From an uncultured Oscillospiraceae bacterium (lineage in GTDB: Bacteria; Bacillota; Clostridia; Oscillospirales; Oscillospiraceae), in the NCBI GenBank assembly GCA_934590505.1, contig CAKTPC010000036.1, positions 1-16,884 on the forward strand: a stretch of DNA of 16,884 nucleotides, given 5' to 3'. Under the pieces are notes generated by a model, which had not been told where the DNA came from, did not search any database, and worked only from the letters and a program-made list of their open reading frames with translations. The position numbers were made by a program, and so were the translations under genes. Positions 7,274 through 14,678 of this stretch are shown here, in pieces. Within the stretch, counting starts at the first letter, position 1; each line of letters starts with the position of its first letter.

Positions 7274-8059
7274 ATGCAGAAGAAAAAGATAAAAATTTCC
7301 ATTATATCCCAGATACATTACGGCAAACTCATCCTGCGCTCCCTGCTGCTCATCGCGGCGCTCGCGGCCTATATCGTCAGCCATCTTAACGGCAGCGGCT
7401 CGATGTTCGGCGGCTATGACAGCGTATGGATATGGATAGCGGCGCTGGCAATATACGCGGTCGAAATGGTGCTGCGCTGCTTCCCGTCTGACTACGAGAG
7501 CATGGGCTGCCAGAAGCAGTTCAAAAAGAACTTCAAGCCGAACAAGGCTTTCGATAAAAAGGCGCTGCGCCGGGATTCCTACAAGAGCACCGTGCCGGTC
7601 ATCATATTCTGGACACTGCCGAACCTGCTGTTCATCTGGCTGTACAAGCAGGGTATTTTCGACTGGGGCATCATGGTGCTGCTGTCGATCTTTTACTCGG
7701 TGTGCGACATGATCTGCATCCTGTTCTTCTGCCCGTTCCAGACATGGATGATGAAGAACAAATGCTGCAGCACCTGCCGTATATACAACTGGGACTACAT
7801 AATGATGTTCACGCCGCTGCTCGTCGTGGACAATCCCTACGCCAAGTGCCTTGTCGGGCTGAGTCTGCTGCTGCTCATACGCTGGGAGCTGAACTACTTC
7901 ATGCACCCGGAGCGCTTTTACGAGGAGACGAACTGCGCCCTCTCCTGCGCCAATTGCAAGGAAAAGCTGTGCCACCACAAGAAACAGCTGCGAAGCTTCC
8001 ATAAAAAGCTGTTCTCACAGCTGCACGCCCACAACGGCAGCGGCCTGCCGCAGCATTGA
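7274..8059 (+). CDS. Cys-rich polytopic membrane protein, unknown function
   Basis: I do not recognise this family. 261 aa with likely membrane segments at about 18-38, 49-69, 105-124, 131-153 and 190-207. It has 13 cysteines, several clustered: CPFQTWMMKNKCCSTC (Cys153, 164, 165, 168) just after the fourth membrane segment, and a C-terminal CALSCANCKEKLCHH (Cys221, 225, 228, 233, His234-235) that resembles a metal- or cluster-binding motif. The tail is basic and His-rich (about 236-261). GAAGG at 7262-7266 lies 7 nt before the ATG. Single gene with its own promoter and terminator; the neighbouring gene on the opposite strand is a membrane 4Fe-4S protein, which may or may not be related in function. 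Confidence 0.75.
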   Translation: MQKKKIKISIISQIHYGKLILRSLLLIAALAAYIVSHLNGSGSMFGGYDSVWIWIAALAIYAVEMVLRCFPSDYESMGCQKQFKKNFKPNKAFDKKALRRDSYKSTVPVIIFWTLPNLLFIWLYKQGIFDWGIMVLLSIFYSVCDMICILFFCPFQTWMMKNKCCSTCRIYNWDYIMMFTPLLVVDNPYAKCLVGLSLLLLIRWELNYFMHPERFYEETNCALSCANCKEKLCHHKKQLRSFHKKLFSQLHAHNGSGLPQH

Positions 8060-8121
8060 TAAATCGCCTGCATGAATATGCAGGCGATTTATCTCAGTCT
8101 GTCAAAAACGTTTTTTGACAG
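8058..8121. terminator. Two stem-loops after the membrane protein gene
   Basis: First hairpin: a perfect 16-bp stem (8058-8073 with 8078-8093) with a GAAT loop, starting in the stop codon; its AT-rich outer arm works as a terminator in both directions. Second hairpin: CTGTCAAAAA (8099-8108) with TTTTTGACAG (8112-8121). Convergent genes lie on either side (plus-strand gene ending at 8059, minus-strand gene ending at 8206). Confidence 0.65.
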
Positions 8122-8205
8122 GCTGCTTACTATATGGGAATACGGGGCAGAAACCAAGTCCGCAGATTAAGCGGTTCAGACAGTGAAATTTGAGGAGAAT
8201 GTAAG

Positions 8206-9066
8206 CTAATGCAGCGCCTTTGTCGGGCATGCCTTCGTGCACTCATAGCAGAGGATACACTCCGTTCCGTTCTTACGCCTGCGGGATTCCTTGTTGACCT
8301 CCACATCCATGGGGCAGACGCGCAGGCACTTGCCGCAGTGAATGCATTTGCTTTCATCACAGTGGACACGCAGCAGAGAAAAGTAGCTCATGGGCTTGAG
8401 GAACACCGTGATGGGGCACAGATATTTGCAGAATGCCCGGTTATCCTTGAACGCAAAGGCAAGCGCAATGCCGGCAATATAGTAGAGAGCGTTCCCGGCG
8501 AGGAACAGCCAGAACATGATCTGTTCCAAACGGGCGGCCTTCATCAAAAACAAACCGGACACCAACGCCAAGGACAGGGCAAACATCACATAGCGCAGCA
8601 CGCCGAGTCTTTCCTTACGCGGTTTCTTCGGCTGCTTATATGGCAGGAAATCCAGCACCATGGCCGTCCAGCATGCATAACCGCACCAGCCGCGCCCGAA
8701 AAGCAGCGGGCCAAAGATCTTCGCCACGGCATAATGGATGGTTGCCGCTTCAAAGACGCCGAGGAACAGGTAGTACCAGAAGCCCTCGATCTGCATATTC
8801 TCCCGGGAGATCACGCCGAGGTACAGCAGCATATAGCACCCGACCGCCAGCTGCACAAAGCGCCGGGCATAGCGTTTCCCGGCAGTGAACAGTGCCGTTC
8901 CAAGCGCCAGACATCCGCCGATATAGCTGAAGTTCAGCAGGTAAAACAGGTTGTCCTTGGCAAGCCACAGGGTGACCGCCACCGCTTCAAACAGCAGAAA
9001 CAGCAGGATCGACGGTATGTATTTTTTGAAAATATCGATTTTCTTCATCTCGTTCTGAGGTGCCAT
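8206..9066 (-). CDS. Membrane-bound 4Fe-4S binding protein
   Basis: Integral membrane iron-sulfur protein of the NapH/YccM-like type, 286 aa, presumably passing electrons at the membrane. Membrane segments lie at about 19-36, 44-62, 72-86, 97-115, 158-176 and 184-206. The membrane-side cysteine pairs CGYAC (Cys128, 132) and CKYLC (Cys213, 217) are typical of this family. The C-terminus has two complete clusters: C-x2-C-x2-C-x3-CP at 241-251 (CIHCGKCLRVCP) and C-x2-C-x2-C-x3-CP at 270-280 (CILCYECTKACP). The ATG at 9066 is chosen for AAGGG 8 nt upstream; a TTG at 9114 is a weaker alternative. No redox partner gene is adjacent. Confidence 0.85.
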   Translation of the reverse strand: MAPQNEMKKIDIFKKYIPSILLFLLFEAVAVTLWLAKDNLFYLLNFSYIGGCLALGTALFTAGKRYARRFVQLAVGCYMLLYLGVISRENMQIEGFWYYLFLGVFEAATIHYAVAKIFGPLLFGRGWCGYACWTAMVLDFLPYKQPKKPRKERLGVLRYVMFALSLALVSGLFLMKAARLEQIMFWLFLAGNALYYIAGIALAFAFKDNRAFCKYLCPITVFLKPMSYFSLLRVHCDESKCIHCGKCLRVCPMDVEVNKESRRRKNGTECILCYECTKACPTKALH

Positions 9067-9148
9067 AGGCGCTGCCCTTTCTCCATTTTCGAATCGCCGG
9101 ATCCCGTGCCGCAATAGGTGCAGGATTTTTTTGCCGGCCTATTTAACT

Positions 9149-9177
9149 ATTGTAGTTTTTTTATTTCTGTTTGTCAA
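9149..9177 (-). promoter_or_regulatory. Promoter of 4Fe-4S protein gene
   Basis: Minus strand: consensus TTGACA (9172-9177), a 17-nt A-rich spacer and TACAAT (9149-9154), five of six to consensus. The predicted leader is about 75 nt. A 7-bp inverted repeat, CATCTGC/GCAGATG (9193-9199 with 9209-9215), lies just upstream of the -35 and could be an operator. Confidence 0.75.
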
Positions 9178-9233
9178 AATAAAATTTACTATCATCTGCT
9201 CAAACTGCGCAGATGGGTACCGGTCTGGCCCCC

Positions 9234-9279
9234 CACCAAATAAAAGAGACATCCATATGGATGTCTCTTTTATTTGGTG
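9234..9279. terminator. 46-bp perfect palindrome, terminator of sortase operon
   Basis: The arms 9234-9256 and 9257-9279 are exact complements (23 bp each) centred on CCATATGG. In RNA the core is GAGACATCC/GGATGTCTC followed by TTTTATTT, the classic intrinsic terminator layout in both directions. It lies 31 nt past the stop of the sortase gene, the last of its operon. Confidence 0.8.
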
Positions 9280-9310
9280 CGAAGGGCAAGGCGCATTGTC
9301 ATATTCAGCC

Positions 9311-9952
9311 TTATTTTCCCGTTTGCTTGGGCGCTGGTGACGGGGTGCTTTCCGCTGCCCTGTCACAGAACACCGTCACCCGCGTCTTGCCGCCCTTGGT
9401 GCAGGTATAGAGCACGAGATCATGGCCGCTATTCTGCACGGCGTCCACCGCGTCAGGCGCCAGCGTTTCTATCTTCTCAACGCAATAGGTGTTGACGAGG
9501 CCCTCCATGTCTGTAAAAATGACTGTGTCGCCTTTGGACAGCTCCTTTAACCGTCCGAAATGGTTCTCGTAGTTGTGCGCAGCGATCACCAGATCGTCCG
9601 TGCGGGAGGAGCCGAACTGGCGGCAGGGGGCAACTCTCAGCCTTGTATAGTCCCATTCGGACATGACCGGCAGCTTCAGCCCCAGCGCCGGAATCTCGAC
9701 ATAGCCCACATACTCATAGCCGTCCAGCATGACCACCGGCATTTCCGGGTCAAGCGGCGTCGGGGATGGGGCCGCTGCAGTCGGCACATCCATCGTCTGC
9801 GCGGAGATGGCCTCCTCGACGCTCGCCAGCAGGCTCTCGGCTTCCTGACCGGCGTGCGCGTCCTCATAGCGGTTATACAGAAGCAGGAGCAGTGCCGACA
9901 GGATCAGCGCTGCTCCCACTGCTATGATGGCAATGCCCGTTTTTTTAGGCAT
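9311..9952 (-). CDS. Sortase (cysteine transpeptidase)
   Basis: Membrane-anchored sortase, 213 aa, that cleaves a sorting signal and joins the protein to cell wall or to another pilin. One N-terminal membrane segment (about 6-26), a spacer, then the beta-barrel from about 78. The catalytic set is visible: His126 in AAHNYENHFG, Cys184 in LYTCTKGG, and Arg191 in KTRVTVFC. The class is uncertain. The start overlaps the stop of the LIQTG-anchored Cna-B protein gene by 8 nt, so that protein is the obvious substrate. The ribosome site is weak (AAAGAG), in line with coupled translation. Confidence 0.92.
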   Translation of the reverse strand: MPKKTGIAIIAVGAALILSALLLLLYNRYEDAHAGQEAESLLASVEEAISAQTMDVPTAAAPSPTPLDPEMPVVMLDGYEYVGYVEIPALGLKLPVMSEWDYTRLRVAPCRQFGSSRTDDLVIAAHNYENHFGRLKELSKGDTVIFTDMEGLVNTYCVEKIETLAPDAVDAVQNSGHDLVLYTCTKGGKTRVTVFCDRAAESTPSPAPKQTGK

Positions 9953-11171
9953 TATTCTCTTTCTTTTTCTTCACCAGCATTGCCCCGCCGAGAGCAACAA
10001 GGGCAAGTCCGGCGCCGCCGAGCACCCAGACAGGCCAGTTGAGCTGACCGGTCTGAATCAGGCTGCGGGTATTGGTAATGGTCACGATATTGCCGGAGAC
10101 ACTGTAGGACGGGACATAGCCCTTGGGAATGTTGGTCTCGATAACCTGCCAGTTTCCGTAGGCATTCGGGTCTTTCCAGGTATATGTCCAGTTGTTGCGC
10201 GCGCTGAGACGGACTCTGTCGTAAGCGATATCTCCGTTATACAGCGTTACGGTCACGGAACTGGGACGAGCCTTCCCATTGTCGTTGCTCCAGACCTTGT
10301 GGACGGTGATGTCCAGCGGATAGGTCGGAGGAGTGGGCGGCGTGTCGTTTTTGGTGTTGGTGATGGTCGTCTCTGTGCCCTCAGTCTTGTAGCTGACAGT
10401 GTACCCGGCGGGAACAGCTGCTTCTTCGGCTGTCCATGTATGACCTTCCGCAAGCCGGTCAAATGTGTATGCCCAGCCGTTTGCAGCGTTCAGCTCCTGA
10501 GAGCTTTCGACCTTCCCGTCTTTCAGGAGATTAACTGTGATGCTGTCATTGGCGTGGTTCGCGTTGCCGTCGGACCAGACCTTGCGCACGGAGAGCTGAC
10601 TTTCGTTATACGCCTCCACATGGAAGATCCAGTCCACTTCTCCTACGCGGTTGGCGTACTTGTTGTCCAGCTCAATGGGGACGCTCAGCTCGACTTTCAG
10701 CTTGGCCGTCTCGCCGGTGCGGAAGGTGCCGAGGAACTTATTGCTTGCCAGACCGCCCAGTTGGTCGGGAGAAGCGTCATAGATCAGCTCTGTGCCGTTC
10801 CAGACCTTCATGGAAAGCTTGGAGAGAAACTCCGTCATGGTGACGACGGTCTCCTTCTCGGCCACCTTTGGGCTGAGGGGATTTCCCGTCTCGTCATGCG
10901 CCTCGGCTCTCATGTAGAGATTCACGAAATCGCAGTCGGCAGCGGAATTAGTGAAGGTGATGGTCTCCGTCACGGTATCGCCGGGCATGACGTTCTTGAA
11001 GCTGTTAAACAGGTCGGTCTCTGTGTACTCACTGCCGGGCTGGAAGTCAAAACCTTTTGAGAACCCTTCAAACGTGATGGAAGGAGACGCTGCAAAAGCC
11101 GTTACTGACATACTCATCACTACGAGCAGCATCAGCACAAGGGATGCGATTGCTTTGAATGACTTTTTCAT
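9945..11171 (-). CDS. Cna-B surface protein with LIQTG sorting signal
   Basis: Secreted, sortase-anchored pilin-like protein, 408 aa. Signal peptide at about 1-28 (MKKSFKAIASL... ending AFAA); an N-terminal beta-rich domain (about 30-190); two Cna-B domains (about 193-273 and 287-368), each opening with KVWS (Lys197, Lys292) and closing with TITNT, with Glu in the expected central strand (near 249-250 and 345), so internal Lys-Asn isopeptide bonds are likely; a Pro/Thr hinge TPPTPPTYP; then LIQTG (371-375), a hydrophobic span and a KKKK tail. The motif has Ile at the second position in place of Pro. The start at 11171 follows AAGGGGTGG; the frame extends upstream to 11231. The sortase gene overlaps its end. 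Confidence 0.92.
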   Translation of the reverse strand: MKKSFKAIASLVLMLLVVMSMSVTAFAASPSITFEGFSKGFDFQPGSEYTETDLFNSFKNVMPGDTVTETITFTNSAADCDFVNLYMRAEAHDETGNPLSPKVAEKETVVTMTEFLSKLSMKVWNGTELIYDASPDQLGGLASNKFLGTFRTGETAKLKVELSVPIELDNKYANRVGEVDWIFHVEAYNESQLSVRKVWSDGNANHANDSITVNLLKDGKVESSQELNAANGWAYTFDRLAEGHTWTAEEAAVPAGYTVSYKTEGTETTITNTKNDTPPTPPTYPLDITVHKVWSNDNGKARPSSVTVTLYNGDIAYDRVRLSARNNWTYTWKDPNAYGNWQVIETNIPKGYVPSYSVSGNIVTITNTRSLIQTGQLNWPVWVLGGAGLALVALGGAMLVKKKKENNA

Positions 11172-11182
11172 ATTGCCACCCC

Positions 11183-11767
11183 TTACCGGTTCACGATCAG
11201 CATGCCGCTGCCATCGACCACAGCGCTCCACGCCTCATTCACTGCGCTTGCCGGGGTGCTCTGGATAGCCTCCGCCAGAACTTCGACAGAAAGGGTATAC
11301 TCCGGGTTCTCGGAGCATGCGACCGTACAGGTCAGAAGGCTTCCCTCCGTTAACGCGCCGGGGGCGACAGGCAGCAGATAGTAGAAAAATCCGTCACTGC
11401 CCTGTGCCCAGCTGCCGGAAGAGCAGGTCAGGTCATAGCTGTACCCCTCCGGAACGGATGCAGCAATGTTCCCATCTGCATCAATCCAGTTCGCAACAAC
11501 AGCGGCCCGGATGTAGGCGCTGATGGTGCCGGTGTTTTTGACCTGCACAATGCTGCTGCCGTCGGTATCTACGTTCTGCGTCACTACGCAGGAAACATTG
11601 GCATACTCGAAGGAGTTCTCCACCGGCTCGGTTTTTGCCGCAAGGAATGCGACAGTAGAGCCGACCGCCGTGCTGATGAGCAGGATGATGGCAATAAGCA
11701 GGACTGCCGTCCTGTTCATGCGGATCCCATGTCTGCCGCTTTTTTCATTATGTGCGTCCTGATACAT
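11183..11767 (-). CDS. SipW-type/pilin-like secreted protein
   Basis: Exported protein, 194 aa. After a hydrophilic lead of 17 residues there is a membrane segment (about 18-40) ending GSTVAFLAAKTEPVENSFEYANV, which follows the SipW-type pattern seen in TasA/camelysin-like proteins (hydrophobic stretch, A-F-x-A, then N-x-F and a beta strand), although the usual AYFT is changed to VAFLAA. The mature part is beta-rich with VKNTGTISAYIRAAVVA, a strand motif shared with the other SipW-type proteins here. Cysteines at 60, 115, 147 and 151. GGAGG 8 nt before the ATG at 11767 fixes the start. It lies 17 nt after the upstream gene and 11 nt before the Cna-B gene. It may be a minor pilin or the fibre tip/base. 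Function is inferred from context. Confidence 0.7.
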   Translation of the reverse strand: MYQDAHNEKSGRHGIRMNRTAVLLIAIILLISTAVGSTVAFLAAKTEPVENSFEYANVSCVVTQNVDTDGSSIVQVKNTGTISAYIRAAVVANWIDADGNIAASVPEGYSYDLTCSSGSWAQGSDGFFYYLLPVAPGALTEGSLLTCTVACSENPEYTLSVEVLAEAIQSTPASAVNEAWSAVVDGSGMLIVNR

Positions 11768-11784
11768 AACTGCCGCCTCCTTTC

Positions 11785-13002
11785 TCAGCTTTTAAAGGTG
11801 ATCTTGCTGTAATATGCGCCGCTCAGCCACCCGCCATTACTGATGGCGTTTGTGAAGTCGGCTGTGCCGGTCTGTGCGGGCTGCAGAGTAACACTCTGAA
11901 CACCGCATGCCGTGTGCCGCCAACTCCAGGCGGTCACTTCCGTGACGGTATAAGTGCCGGTTTTCAGCCCCTTGATGGTCACGGAGCCGCTGCCGCTGAT
12001 CGCGACGCGCTTATTGTATCCATCCGGGCCGGCAACATCAAAGATGAAGCTCTGTCCCTCGTCAATGTCCTGCCCCTGTCTGGTGATGGTCAGGTCGGCA
12101 GCATCGATGGCGAACTTGGCATAATACGTTGCGGCTTCGTAGCCCATGACGGGAGATTCCGCTGTGCCGTAATTTTTGGTCTTGCCGGGTACCAGCTTAT
12201 TATTGCTGACCCAGCTCGTCTCAACAGGCTGGGTGCAGGCTTCATCACTGTACCAGCCGACGAATACGAAGCCCTCAGCCGCGGTGGGTGTGGAGCCTGC
12301 CGCCGTATAGCCAGCACCGGCAAGGTACAGCTCAGCGTCGCAGCCGCTCTGGTTTTCATCGGCAGAGCCGGTCTCAGTGCCGCTGACGGGCAGCAGCAGA
12401 GTCTCACTCGCCGGATCCAGCGTACCGGAATTTTCAGGCCCAACGACCTGATACTTGATCTCTACCTCTTTTTCAGTCGGCTCGGCCTGCTCTACATACA
12501 GCGGGCAGCCTTTCTTGTGCGGCTCGCCCTCGGCAGGCTTAGGTTCGCAGGTGCAGGTCTTTTCTTCCCCTGCAGGCTCTTTCGGTGCGGTATACAGCGG
12601 GCAATCTTCCGTGTGCGTGCCGTCCGTCGTGCCGCAGGTGCAGGTCTTTTCCCCCTCTGCGGGCGCTTCCGGTGCAGTATACAACGGGCAATCTACCGCG
12701 TGAACGCCGTCGATGCCGCCGCAAGTACAGGTCTTTTCGCCCTCTGTGGGATTCTTCGCGGTCTGCTGCTGTTCTCCCTGATTCTTCTGATTCTCCTGGT
12801 TCTCCTGATTCTCCGGCGCTTCCTGTTTTTCCTGCTCCTGCTGTTCTTCCTCCGACGTGGGTACAGCAGGTTCTTCTTCCGCAAGCGTATAGCTGTCAAA
12901 CGCTGCGGCCTGATCTTCGGAAACTGCCAGCGTGCCGGGAAGCGTCATGCTGACGATCAGCGTGAGGCTGATTATCAGTGCGATTGCTTTTTTGCTCTTC
13001 AA
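11785..13002 (-). CDS. Secreted Cys/His-repeat and Cna-like surface protein
   Basis: Exported protein, 405 aa. Signal peptide about 1-26; a Glu/Gln/Asn-rich low-complexity stretch (41-85); three tandem repeats at about 87-110, 117-140 and 146-169, each with EKTCTC...H...CPLY (Cys92/94-His101-Cys105, Cys121/123-His130-Cys134, Cys150/152-His162-Cys166); a beta domain with GFVFVGWYSDEAC (about 244-256) like listerial B-repeat modules; and a C-terminal Cna-like domain (about 304-387, with SGSGSVTIKGLKTGTYTVTE). There is no membrane anchor or sorting motif at the end. The start is TTG at 13002, with GGAGG 7 nt upstream and no nearby ATG. It lies 15 nt after the preceding gene. The repeats could bind metal or form disulfides. 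Confidence 0.8.
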   Translation of the reverse strand: MKSKKAIALIISLTLIVSMTLPGTLAVSEDQAAAFDSYTLAEEEPAVPTSEEEQQEQEKQEAPENQENQENQKNQGEQQQTAKNPTEGEKTCTCGGIDGVHAVDCPLYTAPEAPAEGEKTCTCGTTDGTHTEDCPLYTAPKEPAGEEKTCTCEPKPAEGEPHKKGCPLYVEQAEPTEKEVEIKYQVVGPENSGTLDPASETLLLPVSGTETGSADENQSGCDAELYLAGAGYTAAGSTPTAAEGFVFVGWYSDEACTQPVETSWVSNNKLVPGKTKNYGTAESPVMGYEAATYYAKFAIDAADLTITRQGQDIDEGQSFIFDVAGPDGYNKRVAISGSGSVTIKGLKTGTYTVTEVTAWSWRHTACGVQSVTLQPAQTGTADFTNAISNGGWLSGAYYSKITFKS

Positions 13003-13017
13003 GTCGCTTCCTCCTCT

Positions 13018-13569
13018 TTACGCTTGCGGCCAGCCCTGGGCAGTCAGGACGGTATCACCATTGTTGGCGGTCTGCACGGCCTGCGCGAAAACATCAACTG
13101 TCGCCGCCGCGTTCTGATATTCATCGCCCATGTCGGCGGCAAAGCTCACAGCGGTGAAAATGGGAGCCGTGACCTCGCCGGGTTTCAGGATCTTGTTATA
13201 GTAATAGTAGCCGTCCTTTTCAGTCCAGTCGACGGTATTGCACTTGAGCTCCACCAGCCCGGTATCCGGCGTTCCAGCCCCTTGAAGCCTGATGTTTTTT
13301 TCCACCTTCACGCGCACCCATGCGTCAGACGCACCGGTGTTCCTGATCTCCGCGATTTTAGTGACGGTGGTGTTGGGCATAACTCCGGTCAGGTCTTTAA
13401 AGGGCGTTGTTTTTGCCTCGTCAGCCCATTCCTGCAATGTTATCTCCACGCCGCCGGTGGTAATGACATTGTGCGCCTTGTCCTCAGAGGTAAAGAACGC
13501 AAGGGTCCCGCCGGCAAGCATAGCGATGCAGATAGCCAGCACCGACAGGATCAAAAGTTTTCGCTTCAT
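13018..13569 (-). CDS. SipW-type TasA/camelysin-like protein, divergent copy
   Basis: Secreted fibre-type protein, 183 aa. The N-terminus MKRKLLILSVLAICIAMLAG followed by GTLAFFTSEDKAHNVITTGGVEITLQE matches the SipW-dependent pattern (hydrophobic stretch, A-F-F-T, N-x-I/F-T-x-G-x-V-x-I-x-L). The mature part is beta-rich, with MPNTTVTKIAEIRNTGASDAWVRVKV as in TasA-like folds. The ATG at 13569 is chosen for GGAG plus AAGG upstream; the frame runs on to 13611. It is the first gene of the tightly packed five-gene block ending with sortase, and clearly more distant than the tandem copies upstream. It is a candidate for the fibre subunit or its nucleator. Confidence 0.82.
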   Translation of the reverse strand: MKRKLLILSVLAICIAMLAGGTLAFFTSEDKAHNVITTGGVEITLQEWADEAKTTPFKDLTGVMPNTTVTKIAEIRNTGASDAWVRVKVEKNIRLQGAGTPDTGLVELKCNTVDWTEKDGYYYYNKILKPGEVTAPIFTAVSFAADMGDEYQNAAATVDVFAQAVQTANNGDTVLTAQGWPQA

Positions 13570-13623
13570 TGTCCTTGCTCCTCTCAATCTGTATTGGAAA
13601 AATCTTCTCACGGATCAAAAACG

Positions 13624-13637
13624 AAGCCGTATGGCTT
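13624..13637 (-). terminator. Short hairpin with T-run downstream of array
   Basis: Minus strand reads AAGCC-ATAC-GGCTT followed by CGTTTTTGAT. The 5-bp stem is short, so termination would be partial; it could reduce read-through from the tandem array into the sortase block. Confidence 0.35.
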
Positions 13638-13643
13638 TATCAG

Positions 13644-13710
13644 ACCATATGAGAACATCCGTGACAGGCCGGGTGCTCTCATATGGTCTGCGCCCCAAAG
13701 GGCGCAGGCC
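13644..13710 (-). repeat. Double stem-loop element, copy 1
   Basis: Hairpin 1: ACCATATGAGA (13644-13654) with TCTCATATGGT (13677-13687). Hairpin 2: GGTCTGCGCCC (13685-13695), loop CAAA, GGGCGCAGGCC (13700-13710). The two share GGT at 13685-13687, so they compete at their junction. In the transcribed sense hairpin 2 has a C(UUUG)G loop. It lies 45 nt after the stop of the tandem gene ending at 13755. A second copy is at 16518-16583. Confidence 0.8.
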
Positions 13711-13754
13711 ATGCGGGGAATAACGCAGCCGTTTCAAAGCCGCGCCAAAGTGAA

Positions 13755-14582
13755 TTACTTAAATGCAGCCCAAGCCGCAGCAGCGTCTGCAAAGCCCTCG
13801 GCCTGGATAGCGTCGGCCTCGACCAGAACGTTCAGGGTCATGGTGCCGTCCGTTGCAGTGATGGCGCCGGCATCGATGGCCTTCTGGATATCGGTGCTGG
13901 TAGCATCCTTGTTGATGCCGATGAAGTTCCAGACGTTCCACTCGGTCATAGCGCCGGCCTTCAGAGGCTCGGTGCGGGTGAAGGTGTAAACGTCGTAGGT
14001 TACGCCGTCCTTGGTAACACTGGCCTTATCAATCGCAGGTGCGTTGTTCCAGCCGCCGCCCTTTTTATCGATGAACTCGCCAGTTCCAATGCAGGAGGAG
14101 CACCACTGGTTAGTGATCACGCCGCCGTCCTTCACAGCAACAAAGTCATTGTTGGCTGCGGAGGGGACCATCACACGGATACGGATGTAAGCATCGTTCG
14201 CGCCGGTGTTGATGACATAGGGGCACTTGGCAACGCCGCGGCCGGGAACCATGTTCTGGCCCTTCACGTCCAGATAGCTCTCCTTATAGGTCTCGGCGTC
14301 TGCCTTGATCTCATCATCGGTGAACATGGTGTGACCCGTAGCAACATACTTCATGCCGTCATCAGCGGTCACCTTATGGGTGGGATCGGGGATGGAGGTA
14401 TCGCCGGAGTTGTCGTTGCCTTCGCGGTGGAACTGGGACTCGATCAGGTCGATCTTGACGTTGCCGACGGTGAAGGTATTCGTTGCACTCTTGGTGTCGG
14501 TGAAGTACGCAAGAGATGCGCCCACGACAGCAATTGCCGCGAGAGCAACGCACAGGAAAATCGCGGTTATTTTCTTCTTCAT
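13755..14582 (-). CDS. Tandem SipW-type TasA-like protein, type A (copy 1)
   Basis: Secreted fibre-type protein, 275 aa, last of the tandem array in transcript order. The SipW-dependent signal peptide is textbook: MKKKITAIFLCVALAAIAVV then GASLAYFTDTKSATNTFTVG and VKIDLIE. A conserved polar block follows (HREGNDNSGDTSIPDPT, about 52-68), then MVPGRGVAKCPYVINTGAND and AYIRIRVMVP. The middle (about 140-190) is the variable part and has QWCSSC in place of the MFCS found in type B. The C-terminus ends FADAAAAWAAFK, matching the partial copy at the right edge. GAAGGAG 8 nt before the ATG fixes the start. It is followed by the double stem-loop element. Confidence 0.85.
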   Translation of the reverse strand: MKKKITAIFLCVALAAIAVVGASLAYFTDTKSATNTFTVGNVKIDLIESQFHREGNDNSGDTSIPDPTHKVTADDGMKYVATGHTMFTDDEIKADAETYKESYLDVKGQNMVPGRGVAKCPYVINTGANDAYIRIRVMVPSAANNDFVAVKDGGVITNQWCSSCIGTGEFIDKKGGGWNNAPAIDKASVTKDGVTYDVYTFTRTEPLKAGAMTEWNVWNFIGINKDATSTDIQKAIDAGAITATDGTMTLNVLVEADAIQAEGFADAAAAWAAFK

Positions 14583-14607
14583 TTGCTTTACTCCTTCTAT
14601 GTATTAT

Positions 14608-14623
14608 CTGCGCCCGTGCGCAG
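14608..14623 (-). promoter_or_regulatory. Leader hairpin upstream of copy 1
   Basis: CTGCGC (14608-14613), 4-nt loop, GCGCAG (14618-14623), ending about 25 nt before the start codon and about 10 nt before the ribosome site. The same hairpin, identical in sequence, precedes copy 2 (15521-15536). A degenerate version precedes copy 3 (16442-16457). It could tune translation or protect the 5' ends of processed messages. Confidence 0.5.
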
Positions 14624-14678
14624 GGGGAAACTTATTGACGCGGCTTACTGAAAAAGCCACGTGCCGTGCGGAGAGCAA

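Noticed and set aside
8209..9117. Plus-strand 302-codon frame opposite the 4Fe-4S protein
   Set aside because: The minus-strand frame has complete Cys cluster motifs, a promoter and a ribosome site; the plus frame has none.
11914..13989. Very long open frame on the plus strand (691 codons) opposite the surface-protein genes
   Set aside because: It crosses several minus-strand genes that have clear domains and ribosome sites; its translation shows no domain and is an antisense shadow of GC-rich coding DNA.
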